In this document: positions 34,047-42,192 of the stretch, piece after piece
Layout of the letters: the number at the start of each line of letters is the position of its first letter
Numbering within the stretch: position 1 is the stretch's first letter
Source: CAXBCP01 sp963974055
GTDB lineage: Bacteria; Pseudomonadota; Alphaproteobacteria; MPNO01; UBA830
Direction: 5' to 3'
NCBI GenBank assembly: GCA_963974055.1
Contig: CAXBCP010000024.1
Location: 1-64,000, forward strand
Length of the DNA stretch: 64,000 nucleotides
The notes under the pieces: model-generated
What the model saw: only the letters and a program-made list of their open reading frames with translations
The model's database searches: none
Told to the model about the DNA's origin: nothing
Position numbers and translations under genes: made by a program

Positions 34047-36035
34047 TCAAATCCGGGCTTTGACCGCGGCGGCGACCGCCGCGGGCGTGATGCCGAATTT
34101 CTCGTAGAGCTCTTCCGCCGGGGCCGACGCACCGAAGCCGGTCATACCGACGAAACTGCCCTCCGGGCCGATCCAGCGGTCCCAGCCGAACGATATCGCC
34201 GCTTCGACCGCGACCCGAACGCCGCTGCCCAGCACGCCCGCTTTATAGGCGTCGTCCTGTGCGTCGAACAGTTCCCAGCACGGCATGGACACAACCGCCG
34301 TCGGCACGCCATCGGCCTGAAGGGCCTCGCGGGCCGCCATGGCGATTTCGACCTCGGAGCCCGTGGCCAGGATCGTCGCTTTCCGGTCGCCGTCGGCTTC
34401 CGCCATTACATAGGCGCCCTTGGCGGACAGGTTTTCATCGGTGTGTTCGGTCCGCAACGTCGGCAGTCCCTGACGGGTCAATGCTATTGCCGCCGGTCCT
34501 TCGCGGCGTTCGACCGCGGCCTGCCAGCATTCGGCGGCCTCGACCGCATCGGCGGGCCGGAACACATGCACATTCGGCATCGCCCGCAACGCAGCAAGGA
34601 TTTCGACCGGCTGGTGGGTCGGTCCGTCTTCGCCGAGACCGATTGAATCGTGGGTCAGCACATGGATCGCCCGCACGCCCATCAGGGCTGCCAGCCGCAG
34701 GGACGGCCGCAGGTAATCCGCGAAAATCAGGAACGTGCCCGAGAACGGGATCACCCCGCCATGCAGGGCCATGCCGTTCATCGCCGCCGCCATGCCGTGT
34801 TCGCGAACGCCGTAATACATGTAGCGCCCGGCATAGTCCGGTGGCGCGAGGCCTTCGAAACCGGCGGCCTTGGTATTGTTGGACCCGGTGAGGTCGGCGG
34901 AACCGCCGATCATTTCCGGGACGAACGGCGTGATCGCATCGAGCACCTTGCCGGACGACGCGCGCGTCGCCAGTTTCGGCGCATCAGCGGAAAACGCCTT
35001 CTTGACGTCGATAACCGACTTCTCCCAGCCCGCGGGCAGATCACCGGCCACGGCGCGTTCGAACTCGGCGCGTGCATCCGACGCCGCCAGACGACCCGAC
35101 CAGGATTCACGGGCGCCGACGCTGCGGCTGCCCGCTTCGCGCCAGGCGGACACGATTTCGTTCGGAATCACGAAGGGTTCGTGCGGCCAGTTCAGCGCCT
35201 TGCGCGCCGCCGCGATTTCGTCGGCGCCGAGCGGCGCCCCGTGAACGCCGGACGTGCCCTGCTTGTTCGGCGCGCCGAACCCGATCACCGTCTTGCAGGC
35301 GATCAGCGACGGCCGGTCGGACGCCATCGCCGCTTCCATGGCGGCGGCAAGCGCCGCCGGGTCGTGCCCGTCGCAGCGCTGGGTGTGCCAGTGATAGGCA
35401 TCGAAACGGCCGAGCGCGTCATCCGACAGCGACATTTCGGTGCCGCCGTCGATCGATATATCGTTGTCGTCATACAGCACGATCAGGCGGCCGAGCTTCA
35501 TATGCCCGGCCAGCGACGCCGCTTCGTGGCTGATGCCTTCCATCAGGTCGCCGTCGGACGCGATCACCCAGGTCCGGTGATCGACCAGATCGTCGCCGTA
35601 GCGCGCGTTCATCGAGCGTTCGGCGATCGCCATGCCGACCGCGGTGGAAATGCCCTGCCCCAAAGGACCCGTCGTCATCTCGATGCCGCCGGCTTCGCCG
35701 TATTCCGGATGACCCGCGGTCCTGCTGCCGAGCTGGCGGAAATTGCGGATCTGGTCCATCGTCATGTCGGCATAGCCGGTCAGATGCAGCAGCGAATAGA
35801 GCAGCATCGAGCCGTGGCCCGCCGACAGGACAAAGCGGTCGCGGTCGGGCCAGGCGGGATCGGCCGGATCGTATTTCAGGTACTTGGTGAACAGCACCGT
35901 CGCCATGTCGGCGGCGCCCATGGGCATGCCGGGATGGCCGGAATTTGCGGCCTGCACGGCATCCATCGAAAGAGCGCGGATGGCGTTGGCGAGTTGGGTA
36001 TGATCGACGTCTGTGGCGGTTGTTGCTTCAGGCAA
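34047..36035 (-). CDS. tkt: Transketolase
   Basis: This ThDP enzyme of the pentose phosphate/Calvin pathways is about 662 residues from the TTG at 36035. MDAVQAANSGHPGMPMGAAD, LSAGHGSMLLYSLLHLTGY, SDGDLMEGISHEAASLAG (GDG ThDP motif), RYMYYGVREHGMAAAMNGMA (catalytic Glu region) and LTHDSIGLGEDGPTHQPVE are intact. The frame is open to an ATG at 36176, but those extra 47 residues (Arg-rich, non-conserved) are unlikely to be translated. No ATG lies between, hence the TTG choice. It is the first gene of the tkt-gap-pgk run. Confidence 0.95.
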   Translation of the reverse strand: MPEATTATDVDHTQLANAIRALSMDAVQAANSGHPGMPMGAADMATVLFTKYLKYDPADPAWPDRDRFVLSAGHGSMLLYSLLHLTGYADMTMDQIRNFRQLGSRTAGHPEYGEAGGIEMTTGPLGQGISTAVGMAIAERSMNARYGDDLVDHRTWVIASDGDLMEGISHEAASLAGHMKLGRLIVLYDDNDISIDGGTEMSLSDDALGRFDAYHWHTQRCDGHDPAALAAAMEAAMASDRPSLIACKTVIGFGAPNKQGTSGVHGAPLGADEIAAARKALNWPHEPFVIPNEIVSAWREAGSRSVGARESWSGRLAASDARAEFERAVAGDLPAGWEKSVIDVKKAFSADAPKLATRASSGKVLDAITPFVPEMIGGSADLTGSNNTKAAGFEGLAPPDYAGRYMYYGVREHGMAAAMNGMALHGGVIPFSGTFLIFADYLRPSLRLAALMGVRAIHVLTHDSIGLGEDGPTHQPVEILAALRAMPNVHVFRPADAVEAAECWQAAVERREGPAAIALTRQGLPTLRTEHTDENLSAKGAYVMAEADGDRKATILATGSEVEIAMAAREALQADGVPTAVVSMPCWELFDAQDDAYKAGVLGSGVRVAVEAAISFGWDRWIGPEGSFVGMTGFGASAPAEELYEKFGITPAAVAAAVKARI

Positions 36036-36253
36036 AACGAAATCTTCATTCTGGCCGGCGCGAACTCGCGCAGACGGGGTTTGGCCAAGGTATTTCAGGA
36101 CCGGATGCAGAAATCTACGCCGGACATTCGCGGTGCCCGGGACAGTCAGACCTTCTCCGATACGGAACGGGCGCAATGTATCCGCCCCGCCGACGGATTC
36201 AAGCCCCTTTAGGACGAATCGTCAGGGTTTTATGGTTAAACACCGTCCTGTCG

Positions 36254-37513
36254 TCAGCTTTTGACCACCATCCCGTCCGCGAGCGATAAACGGAGCGCCC
36301 CGAGGGCCGGAACGATGCCGGCAAGACAGCCCGCTGCCGCAACGCCGGCAAGATATATTCCCTCTGTGAACGTCGGCGGACCGATCGAAATAAACAGTCC
36401 GTACCGGGCCTCGATGACGGGTTGCGCTGCGACGAGACCGGCGTAGAGAAGCGCCAGGCCGACCGCGATACCGATCATGGAAACGAACATCGCTTCGAAG
36501 ACGAACAGCGCGAAAATATGCGACGGCCGCGCGCCGACCGAGCGGAGGATCGCCATTTCCCGGCGTCTTTCGTTGAGACTCGACATCAGCATCGTCATCA
36601 TGCCGACCAGCCCGGCCACGACCACGAAGACCGATATAACGGCAAGCGCGCTTTCCGCGGTGCCCATCAGGGACCAGAGTTCGTGCAGCGCGACGCCGGG
36701 CAGAATGGCGAGGAGCGGTTCTCCCCGGTACTCGTTGATCTTTCGCTGCACCGCGAAGGTCGCAAACCTGGTCTTCAGACCGACCATAAAAGCGGTGATT
36801 GCGCGGGGCTGAAGGTTCATGCGGCGCACCCGCTCCGCATCTATGCGGGCGCCGGGGACCGGCGTGCCGCCCCGCCAATCGATGTGAATCGCCTCGATCG
36901 CGCCAAGGCTGACGTGAACGGTGCGATCCACCGGGGTGCCGGTCCGCGCAAGGATACCCGATACGCGAAACGGTTTGTCCTTGTGGCTGGCGAACCCGAT
37001 CCGCCCGATGCCGTGGTCCACGACGATCTCATCGCCAACGCGATAGCCCAGAGCGGAAGCGACCTCGGCCCCGAGAACGGCATCGAATATGTCGTCGAAC
37101 GGTTTGCCCGCCGCCATAACCAGCTTTCGGGCGCGCGCGTACCGGAAGAACCTGAAATAATCCGAATTCGTCCCCAGGACGCGAAAACCCCGATGGGAAT
37201 CGCCGAGTGACAGGGGAATGGTCCATGCAACATTCGGATCGGCCGCCAGTTCGCGATAGCTGCGCCACGAGATATTGTTGGTCGCATTGCCGATCCGGAA
37301 AACCGAATAAAGAAGAAGCGGCACCGATCCGCTGCGCGCACCGACGATGAGATCGGTACCCGATATGGTGTTGGAGAAACTGGCGCGCGCCTCCGTCCGG
37401 ATGCGTTCGACACCGAGCAGCAGCATGACGCTCACCGCGATCGCAAAGACGGCGAGCGAAACCGTGAAACGCCGGCTGGCAAGGCTTTTCAGGGCGAGAC
37501 GGAATACCGGCAT
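36254..37513 (-). CDS. FtsX/MacB-type ABC transporter permease
   Basis: The 419-residue protein has one N-terminal helix (FTVSLAVFAIAVSVMLLLG), a large periplasmic domain (about 40-270) and three C-terminal helices, as in the MacB/LolC/FtsX group; MLMSSLNERRREMAILRSVG is the conserved coupling segment. Its ATG overlaps the ATPase stop (ATGA). It is the third gene of a run with DUF2796 and the ATPase behind a Zur-like operator, so a role in zinc handling is likely. MacB-type pumps do not usually pass single ions, so it may move a zinc-carrying protein or lipoprotein. Confidence 0.9.
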   Translation of the reverse strand: MPVFRLALKSLASRRFTVSLAVFAIAVSVMLLLGVERIRTEARASFSNTISGTDLIVGARSGSVPLLLYSVFRIGNATNNISWRSYRELAADPNVAWTIPLSLGDSHRGFRVLGTNSDYFRFFRYARARKLVMAAGKPFDDIFDAVLGAEVASALGYRVGDEIVVDHGIGRIGFASHKDKPFRVSGILARTGTPVDRTVHVSLGAIEAIHIDWRGGTPVPGARIDAERVRRMNLQPRAITAFMVGLKTRFATFAVQRKINEYRGEPLLAILPGVALHELWSLMGTAESALAVISVFVVVAGLVGMMTMLMSSLNERRREMAILRSVGARPSHIFALFVFEAMFVSMIGIAVGLALLYAGLVAAQPVIEARYGLFISIGPPTFTEGIYLAGVAAAGCLAGIVPALGALRLSLADGMVVKS

Positions 37514-38226
37514 CAGGAATCCGCCCCGGGGCGTGCGGCGCGGTTCAGGTCGGACAGGGCGACATGGCGATCGAAAAGGGGCTCCATCCGGCGGTCGTGA
37601 CTGACGAAGATCAGGGTCTGTCCCCCGGCCGCCACCTCGCTGAAAAGCAGGTCGAGAAAGGCGGTCCGGGCATCTTCGTCCAGCGCCGATGTCGGCTCGT
37701 CCGCGATCACCAGGTCGGGCGAACCGACCAGCGCCCGCGCCGCGGCGACCCGCTGCTGCTGGCCGACGCTCAGATCGGCGACCCGGCGGCCCGACAGGGA
37801 ATCGACGGGCAGCCCCATGCGTTGCAGCAACCGCCGGGCCTCGGCCGCCGGATCGCCGTTTCGGCGTTCGGCGCGGGCGCGCCGCCGGGCGGAAAACCGG
37901 CAGGGCAACAGCACGTTTTCGATCAGAGACAGATAGGGAACCAGGTTGAAGGACTGAAAGATGAACCCGATACGGTCGGCGCGGAACCCGTCCCGCTTCG
38001 CCGGCGACAGCTGGTCGAACCGCGCTTCCCCGACCGATATCCGTCCGGCGTCGGGCACGGCGACGCCCCCGAGAAGATTGAGCAGCGTAGTCTTGCCGCT
38101 GCCGCTGGGCCCGCTGACGAAAACGCGTTCGCCCGCGCCGACCGAAAAGGCGGGAATATCAAGGACCAGCGGCAGATTCGACCGCCAGCGGAAAGTGACG
38201 TCGGTCAGGTCGACGAGTCGATCCAT
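37513..38226 (-). CDS. ABC transporter ATP-binding protein (LolD/MacB type)
   Basis: The ATG at 38226 gives 237 residues. FVSGPSGSGKTTLLNLLGG (Walker A), FIFQSFNLVPYLSLIENVLL (Q-loop, LolD-like), DLSVGQQQRVAAARALV (signature) and LVIADEPTSALDED (Walker B) are complete. It powers the overlapping FtsX-type permease. It lies 32 bases after the DUF2796 gene in a probably Zur-controlled operon. Confidence 0.93.
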   Translation of the reverse strand: MDRLVDLTDVTFRWRSNLPLVLDIPAFSVGAGERVFVSGPSGSGKTTLLNLLGGVAVPDAGRISVGEARFDQLSPAKRDGFRADRIGFIFQSFNLVPYLSLIENVLLPCRFSARRRARAERRNGDPAAEARRLLQRMGLPVDSLSGRRVADLSVGQQQRVAAARALVGSPDLVIADEPTSALDEDARTAFLDLLFSEVAAGGQTLIFVSHDRRMEPLFDRHVALSDLNRAARPGADS

Positions 38227-38258
38227 GTATGAGGACGTTCCGGGTGGTTGGTTCGGCG

Positions 38259-38867
38259 TCAGAGTTTCAGCCGGGCGGCAGTTGGTGTCAATTCCCGCAC
38301 GATCTGTCCGGCCGGCGCGATGGCCTGGGCCTCGATCTCCCGTGCCCCGGGAAAGCTCTCGAAGAACCTGGTGTCGATATGGGTCAGTCTTTCCGGCGTC
38401 GCGCATCTGAACCGGTAGTGAGCGTGGAATTCGGAATGAGTGTCTTTTTCCGTATCTGCGTGGGCATGGTGCTTTTCCCCGGCATGGTCGTCAGCCTTCG
38501 GGATTTCCACCTCCGCCGAAACCATCCTGCACCCGGCGGATGCCGGCATGACAAATAACGCATCGCCCCGCCTGAGCACTGCGGCGGCCTTTTCGACGAC
38601 CAGCTTATCGGCATCTGTGGACGGTGCATGCTCGAATCCGACGATATCGGCGCCGGGTGATATGAGTTCGATTTCAAGGCCGGCACCCTCGACCGCCAGT
38701 TTCAGTTTACTGACTCCGTGTTCATGGGCGCCGTGTTCATAGGCTTTGTCTTCATGGGCCTGATGCTTCGGTTCCACTGCGAATGCCGGGGCCGTCATCA
38801 GCAGGGCGATCAGCGTCCAGGCGCCGGCCGGAAAAATACGGTGCCGGGCGAATGCGGAAACATGCAT
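38259..38867 (-). CDS. DUF2796 periplasmic protein, zinc-linked
   Basis: The 202-residue protein has a signal peptide (WTLIALLMTAPAFAVEP), a first His/Glu-rich patch (HQAHEDKAYEHGAHEHG), the DUF2796 core (KLKLAVEGAGLEIELISPGA, then DIVGFEHAP), and a second patch (DDHAGEKHHAHADTEKDTH). DUF2796 proteins occur in zinc-limitation (Zur) regulons of proteobacteria, to my knowledge. The promoter here carries a Zur-like palindrome beside a perfect TATAAT. It probably binds zinc in the periplasm and hands it to the ABC system encoded downstream. Confidence 0.9.
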   Translation of the reverse strand: MHVSAFARHRIFPAGAWTLIALLMTAPAFAVEPKHQAHEDKAYEHGAHEHGVSKLKLAVEGAGLEIELISPGADIVGFEHAPSTDADKLVVEKAAAVLRRGDALFVMPASAGCRMVSAEVEIPKADDHAGEKHHAHADTEKDTHSEFHAHYRFRCATPERLTHIDTRFFESFPGAREIEAQAIAPAGQIVRELTPTAARLKL

Positions 38868-38902
38868 GGCGGGAGTCCTCGAATTTGGAATGGAAATCCG
38901 AA

Positions 38903-38930
38903 ATTATACGATATGTTATTACATAACAAT
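38903..38930 (-). promoter_or_regulatory. Zur-like operator overlapping the DUF2796 promoter
   Basis: TGTTATTACATAACA (38914-38928) is a near-perfect palindrome of the Zur type (TGTTAT...ATAACA). On the minus strand a perfect TATAAT (38903-38908) follows 5 bases later, so a bound repressor would cover the -35/spacer. The site is 47 bases upstream of the DUF2796 ATG. Confidence 0.75.
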
Positions 38931-38977
38931 ATATTTTCGACACTGCGCTCCGCAGGAGTCGTCTGCCGCCGGGAAAA

Positions 38978-39655
38978 TTACTCTTTGTAGGGCTCTACTT
39001 TTGCCGCTTCGACGGTGTAGCCCGCTGTGACCGGCACTTTTCCGTCGGAAAGCGGGACAATCTTCTGGGCGCGTTCGATCGTCATCCGCCCGGTTATCCA
39101 GACCGGCAAAAACAAATCGGTAATGACAAACGGTTGCGCCAGCTTCACGAAGACCATCTGATTCTGCGGCGGCGGCGGCACATGGATACAGGCGCCGACA
39201 TAGGGCACCAGCAAAAATTCCTGAATCGCCGCACCGTCGAATTCGAGCGGCAGCGCATAGCCGGGCAACCGGACGAACTGGCCGGCGAGCCGGTCGTCCA
39301 CGGCGCTATCCTGCCGCACGGCCTCGGCCTCGACCTCATCGAAACGCCGAAGCAGGTCTTCCACATCGACCCCCTGGTTTTTCAGGTCATGCGTAGCCTC
39401 TACCACCATCTCGTATTCCGGGCTTACCTCTGACAGAAACCCCTTTTGAAACTGGCGCCGGACCGAGGCAATGCCATAAAGCTTGGCGGCCAGCACCGGT
39501 TCGAGATGGGCGAAAGGATCGGGAAGCGGCGACGATGCTTCCGGTGCAAGATCTTCCCAGGTAATCTGGCGGGCCGTCTGCCCGGCAACCGGTCCGACGG
39601 ACAGCAGAAAAAGCGCCGCGCCCGCCGCCAGCAACCTGAACATCGCCATCCTCAT
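38978..39655 (-). CDS. DUF3299 periplasmic protein
   Basis: The ATG at 39655 follows GGAGG at 7 bases and gives 225 residues with a signal peptide (MFRLLAAGAALFLLSVGPVA). The conserved core ITWEDLAP, LPGYALPLEFDGAAIQEFLLV, PYVGACIHVPPPPQNQMVFV and DLFLPVWITGRM is typical of DUF3299. Such genes are often found beside DUF2796/MacB-type ABC genes, as here, so it may be part of the same zinc system. It is, however, upstream of the Zur-like box and so seems to have its own promoter. A single Cys (GACIHVP) may be functional. Confidence 0.88.
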   Translation of the reverse strand: MRMAMFRLLAAGAALFLLSVGPVAGQTARQITWEDLAPEASSPLPDPFAHLEPVLAAKLYGIASVRRQFQKGFLSEVSPEYEMVVEATHDLKNQGVDVEDLLRRFDEVEAEAVRQDSAVDDRLAGQFVRLPGYALPLEFDGAAIQEFLLVPYVGACIHVPPPPQNQMVFVKLAQPFVITDLFLPVWITGRMTIERAQKIVPLSDGKVPVTAGYTVEAAKVEPYKE

Positions 39656-39750
39656 CTCAGAACCTCCAATCGCCATCGGCACACCCGAAAGGTAGGACCG
39701 GGTTTCCCGGAATGCCAGTGGGCATTCGGCCGGCCTTGCCATTGCCCATC

Positions 39751-40533
39751 CTATTCCACGTACCAGCCGTGACTGACCACCACCGACTGCCCGGTCAGGG
39801 CGTTCGACGGGAAGGCCGCCAGGAAGATTGCAGTATCGCCGATATCTTCCAGCGTCGTGAATTCGCCGTCTACGGTATCCTTCAGCATCACGTCGCTGAT
39901 GACCTGCTCCTCGGTGATACCGAGCGTGCTGGCCTGTTCGGGAATCTGTTTTTCGACCAGCGGGGTGCGCACGAAGCCCGGGCAGATCACGTTCGAACGC
40001 ACGCCATAGGCCGCCCCTTCGATCGCCACCACGCGGGCAAGGCCCAGCAAACCGTGCTTCGCGGTGACGTATGGCGCTTTCAGGGCCGATGCGACCTTCG
40101 AATGGGCCGAGCCCATCAGGAGGATGGACCCGCCGTTTCCGGCGGCTTTCATCTGGCGCATGCACGCCTTCGTGGTCAGGAACGCGCCGTCGAGATGAAT
40201 GGCGAGAAGCCTTTTCCAGTCGGCGAATTCAAGATCGGTGAGCGGCGCGATATGCTGATTGCCGGCATTGCTGACCAGAATATCGACCGTGCCGAAAGCA
40301 TCGACCGTCGCTGCGACGCCTGCGTTCACGGCTTCTTCGTCCGTCACATTCATCTCCACCGCCATCGCGACGCCGCCCGCCACGCCGATTTCATCGGCGA
40401 CGATCCGGCCGGCCTCTATATTCATGTCGGCGATACAGACCTTCGCGCCCTCGGCCGCGTATCTCTGGGCAATTTCTTTTCCAAGTCCGCTCGCGGCGCC
40501 CGTTATCAGGGCGGTTTTTCCGTTCAGGCGCAT
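39751..40533 (-). CDS. 3-hydroxybutyrate dehydrogenase-like short-chain dehydrogenase
   Basis: The 260-residue SDR has the NAD motif TGAASGLGKE, NAGNQH, and catalytic Ser/Tyr/Lys in SAHSKVASALKAPYVTAKHG (Y-x3-K). The C-terminus TGQSVVVSHGWYVE closely resembles 3-hydroxybutyrate dehydrogenases, which oxidise a PHB breakdown product to acetoacetate. The ATG at 40533 follows CGGAGA. It is close to the DUF3299 gene (95 bases) but is probably functionally separate. Confidence 0.88.
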   Translation of the reverse strand: MRLNGKTALITGAASGLGKEIAQRYAAEGAKVCIADMNIEAGRIVADEIGVAGGVAMAVEMNVTDEEAVNAGVAATVDAFGTVDILVSNAGNQHIAPLTDLEFADWKRLLAIHLDGAFLTTKACMRQMKAAGNGGSILLMGSAHSKVASALKAPYVTAKHGLLGLARVVAIEGAAYGVRSNVICPGFVRTPLVEKQIPEQASTLGITEEQVISDVMLKDTVDGEFTTLEDIGDTAIFLAAFPSNALTGQSVVVSHGWYVE

Positions 40534-40701
40534 CGTGAAATCTCCGGTGGGTGGATGGGTCGGGTATCACCGGTATATACGCGCCGTCCGCACGGGAGCA
40601 ATAGACAGCCCGCGCCGCGGCGACGTAGACTGGAAAAAACCGGGGCTGGTAAAAAAACCGGGCCGAACAAGAAAAGACGGGCATAACGGGGCAGCGCGGA
40701 C

Positions 40702-41418
40702 ATGGACACGATGATCGTCACCGGCGCGGGCAGCGGGATCGGCCATGCGCTGACGCGGCGACTGCTGAAAGAGAATTTCCACGTGTCCGCCTGGGACACC
40801 GCGCCGGGCGACCTTGCCGGCGCCAACGACGCCAATCTCGACTTTCACGAAATCGACGTCCGCGATGGGGCGGCCATGGCGGACGCCGTCGCCGCCGCCC
40901 GTTCCAGAACCGGCCGCATCGCCGGGCTCGCAACCTGTGCCGCGATATACCGGGCGGTGCCGTTCCTGGACCTGACCGAAGACGACTGGGACGATCACCT
41001 GTCGATCAACCTGAAGGGCACGCTGCTCGCCTGCCAGGCGGTGCTGCCGGCCATGCTGGCACAGAAATCCGGCAGTATCCTGCTGTTTTCGTCCTCGATC
41101 GCCCGCCGCGGCGCTCCGAACAGCGCTGCCTATGCCGCCACAAAGGGCGGCGTGCTCGGGCTCGCCCGGGCGTTGGCACTGGACCATGCGAGGGCGGGCA
41201 TTCGCGCCAACACGATGTCGCCCGGCATCACCGACACGCCGCAGCCGCGCGGCAATATGAGCGAAACCGATATGTATTCCTGGGCCGACAATATCCCGCT
41301 CGGGCGCATCGGCGAGCCGGCGGACATGGTCGAGACCGCCCTTTTCCTGTTGAGCGACGAGGCCAGCTTCGTCACCGGCCAGGATATCCGCGTCAATGGC
41401 GGCGCGGCGCTTTTCTGA
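40702..41418 (+). CDS. Short-chain dehydrogenase/reductase
   Basis: This is a 238-residue classical SDR: VTGAGSGIGHALTRRLLKE, an NNAG equivalent altered to ATCAAIYRA, catalytic Ser in FSSSIARRGAPNSAAYAATKG (Y-x3-K), and C-terminal TGQDIRVNGG. It is the first gene of an operon with a second SDR (1-base overlap), an asparaginase homologue, a TTT-type binding protein and a TauE exporter. The substrate is unknown. Confidence 0.9.
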   Translation: MDTMIVTGAGSGIGHALTRRLLKENFHVSAWDTAPGDLAGANDANLDFHEIDVRDGAAMADAVAAARSRTGRIAGLATCAAIYRAVPFLDLTEDDWDDHLSINLKGTLLACQAVLPAMLAQKSGSILLFSSSIARRGAPNSAAYAATKGGVLGLARALALDHARAGIRANTMSPGITDTPQPRGNMSETDMYSWADNIPLGRIGEPADMVETALFLLSDEASFVTGQDIRVNGGAALF

Positions 41419-42170
41419 TGGCGGATACCCCCACCCTCCTTGTCACCGGCGGCGGCAGCGGGATCGGCCGCGCATCGGCGCTGCGCCTGGCGAAAGACAT
41501 GCATGTGGCGGTGGCCGACCGGAACGCGGACGGCGCCGCCGAAACCGTCGCGGAGATCGAAGCCGCCGGCGGATCGGCGACGGCGATTGAGGTCGATGTC
41601 GGCAACCGCGCCAGCGTAACGGCGATGAAGGACCGCATCGCCGCCGATATCGGCCCGGTCCACAAGGCGTTCCTCGCCGCCGGGATTTTTATCCGGGGCG
41701 TAACCGGCGACATCCCGGAAGCCGACTGGGACCGGATGATGGACGCACACGTCAAGGGCACCTTCCTGTGCTGTCAGGCGGTGCTGCCCGACATGATCGC
41801 CGCCGACAAGGGCGCGGTCGTCACCATGTCGTCGGATTTCGCGATCATGGCGGTGCCGGGCGCCGCCGCCTATATGGCGGCGAAATCCGCGATCTATTCG
41901 CTGACCAAGTCGCTCGCCCTCGAATTCGCGCCGCACGGCATCCGGCTCAACGCGCTGGGACCGGGACCGATCGACACGCCGATCCTGTCCGCCGGCAGGA
42001 CCGAGGCCGAATACGGCGAAGCCCGCCGTAAACTGGCCGACAGCCTGCCGATGGGCCGCCTCGGCCGGCCGGAAGAGGTCGCGGCGGTACTCGATTTTCT
42101 CCTCAGCGACCGGTCGTCCTACATGACCGGCCAGATCGTCCACCCCAATGGCGGCCAGTTGATGTGGTAG
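41418..42170 (+). CDS. Short-chain dehydrogenase/reductase
   Basis: This is a 250-residue classical SDR with VTGGGSGIGRASALRLAKD, a catalytic Ser in MSSDFAIMAVPGAAAYMAAK (Y-x3-K) and TGQIVHPNGGQLMW at the end. The ATG at 41418 shares a base with the TGA of the upstream SDR, so the two are translationally coupled. NAG is replaced by AAGIF. The pair may act in sequence on one catabolic substrate. Confidence 0.9.
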   Translation: MADTPTLLVTGGGSGIGRASALRLAKDMHVAVADRNADGAAETVAEIEAAGGSATAIEVDVGNRASVTAMKDRIAADIGPVHKAFLAAGIFIRGVTGDIPEADWDRMMDAHVKGTFLCCQAVLPDMIAADKGAVVTMSSDFAIMAVPGAAAYMAAKSAIYSLTKSLALEFAPHGIRLNALGPGPIDTPILSAGRTEAEYGEARRKLADSLPMGRLGRPEEVAAVLDFLLSDRSSYMTGQIVHPNGGQLMW

Positions 42171-42192
42171 CCCGGAACACAGGACCGAACGC

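Noticed and set aside
36036..36176. Transketolase start at the ATG at 36176
   Set aside because: The 47 extra residues are not like any transketolase N-terminus, and the length from the TTG at 36035 matches the family.
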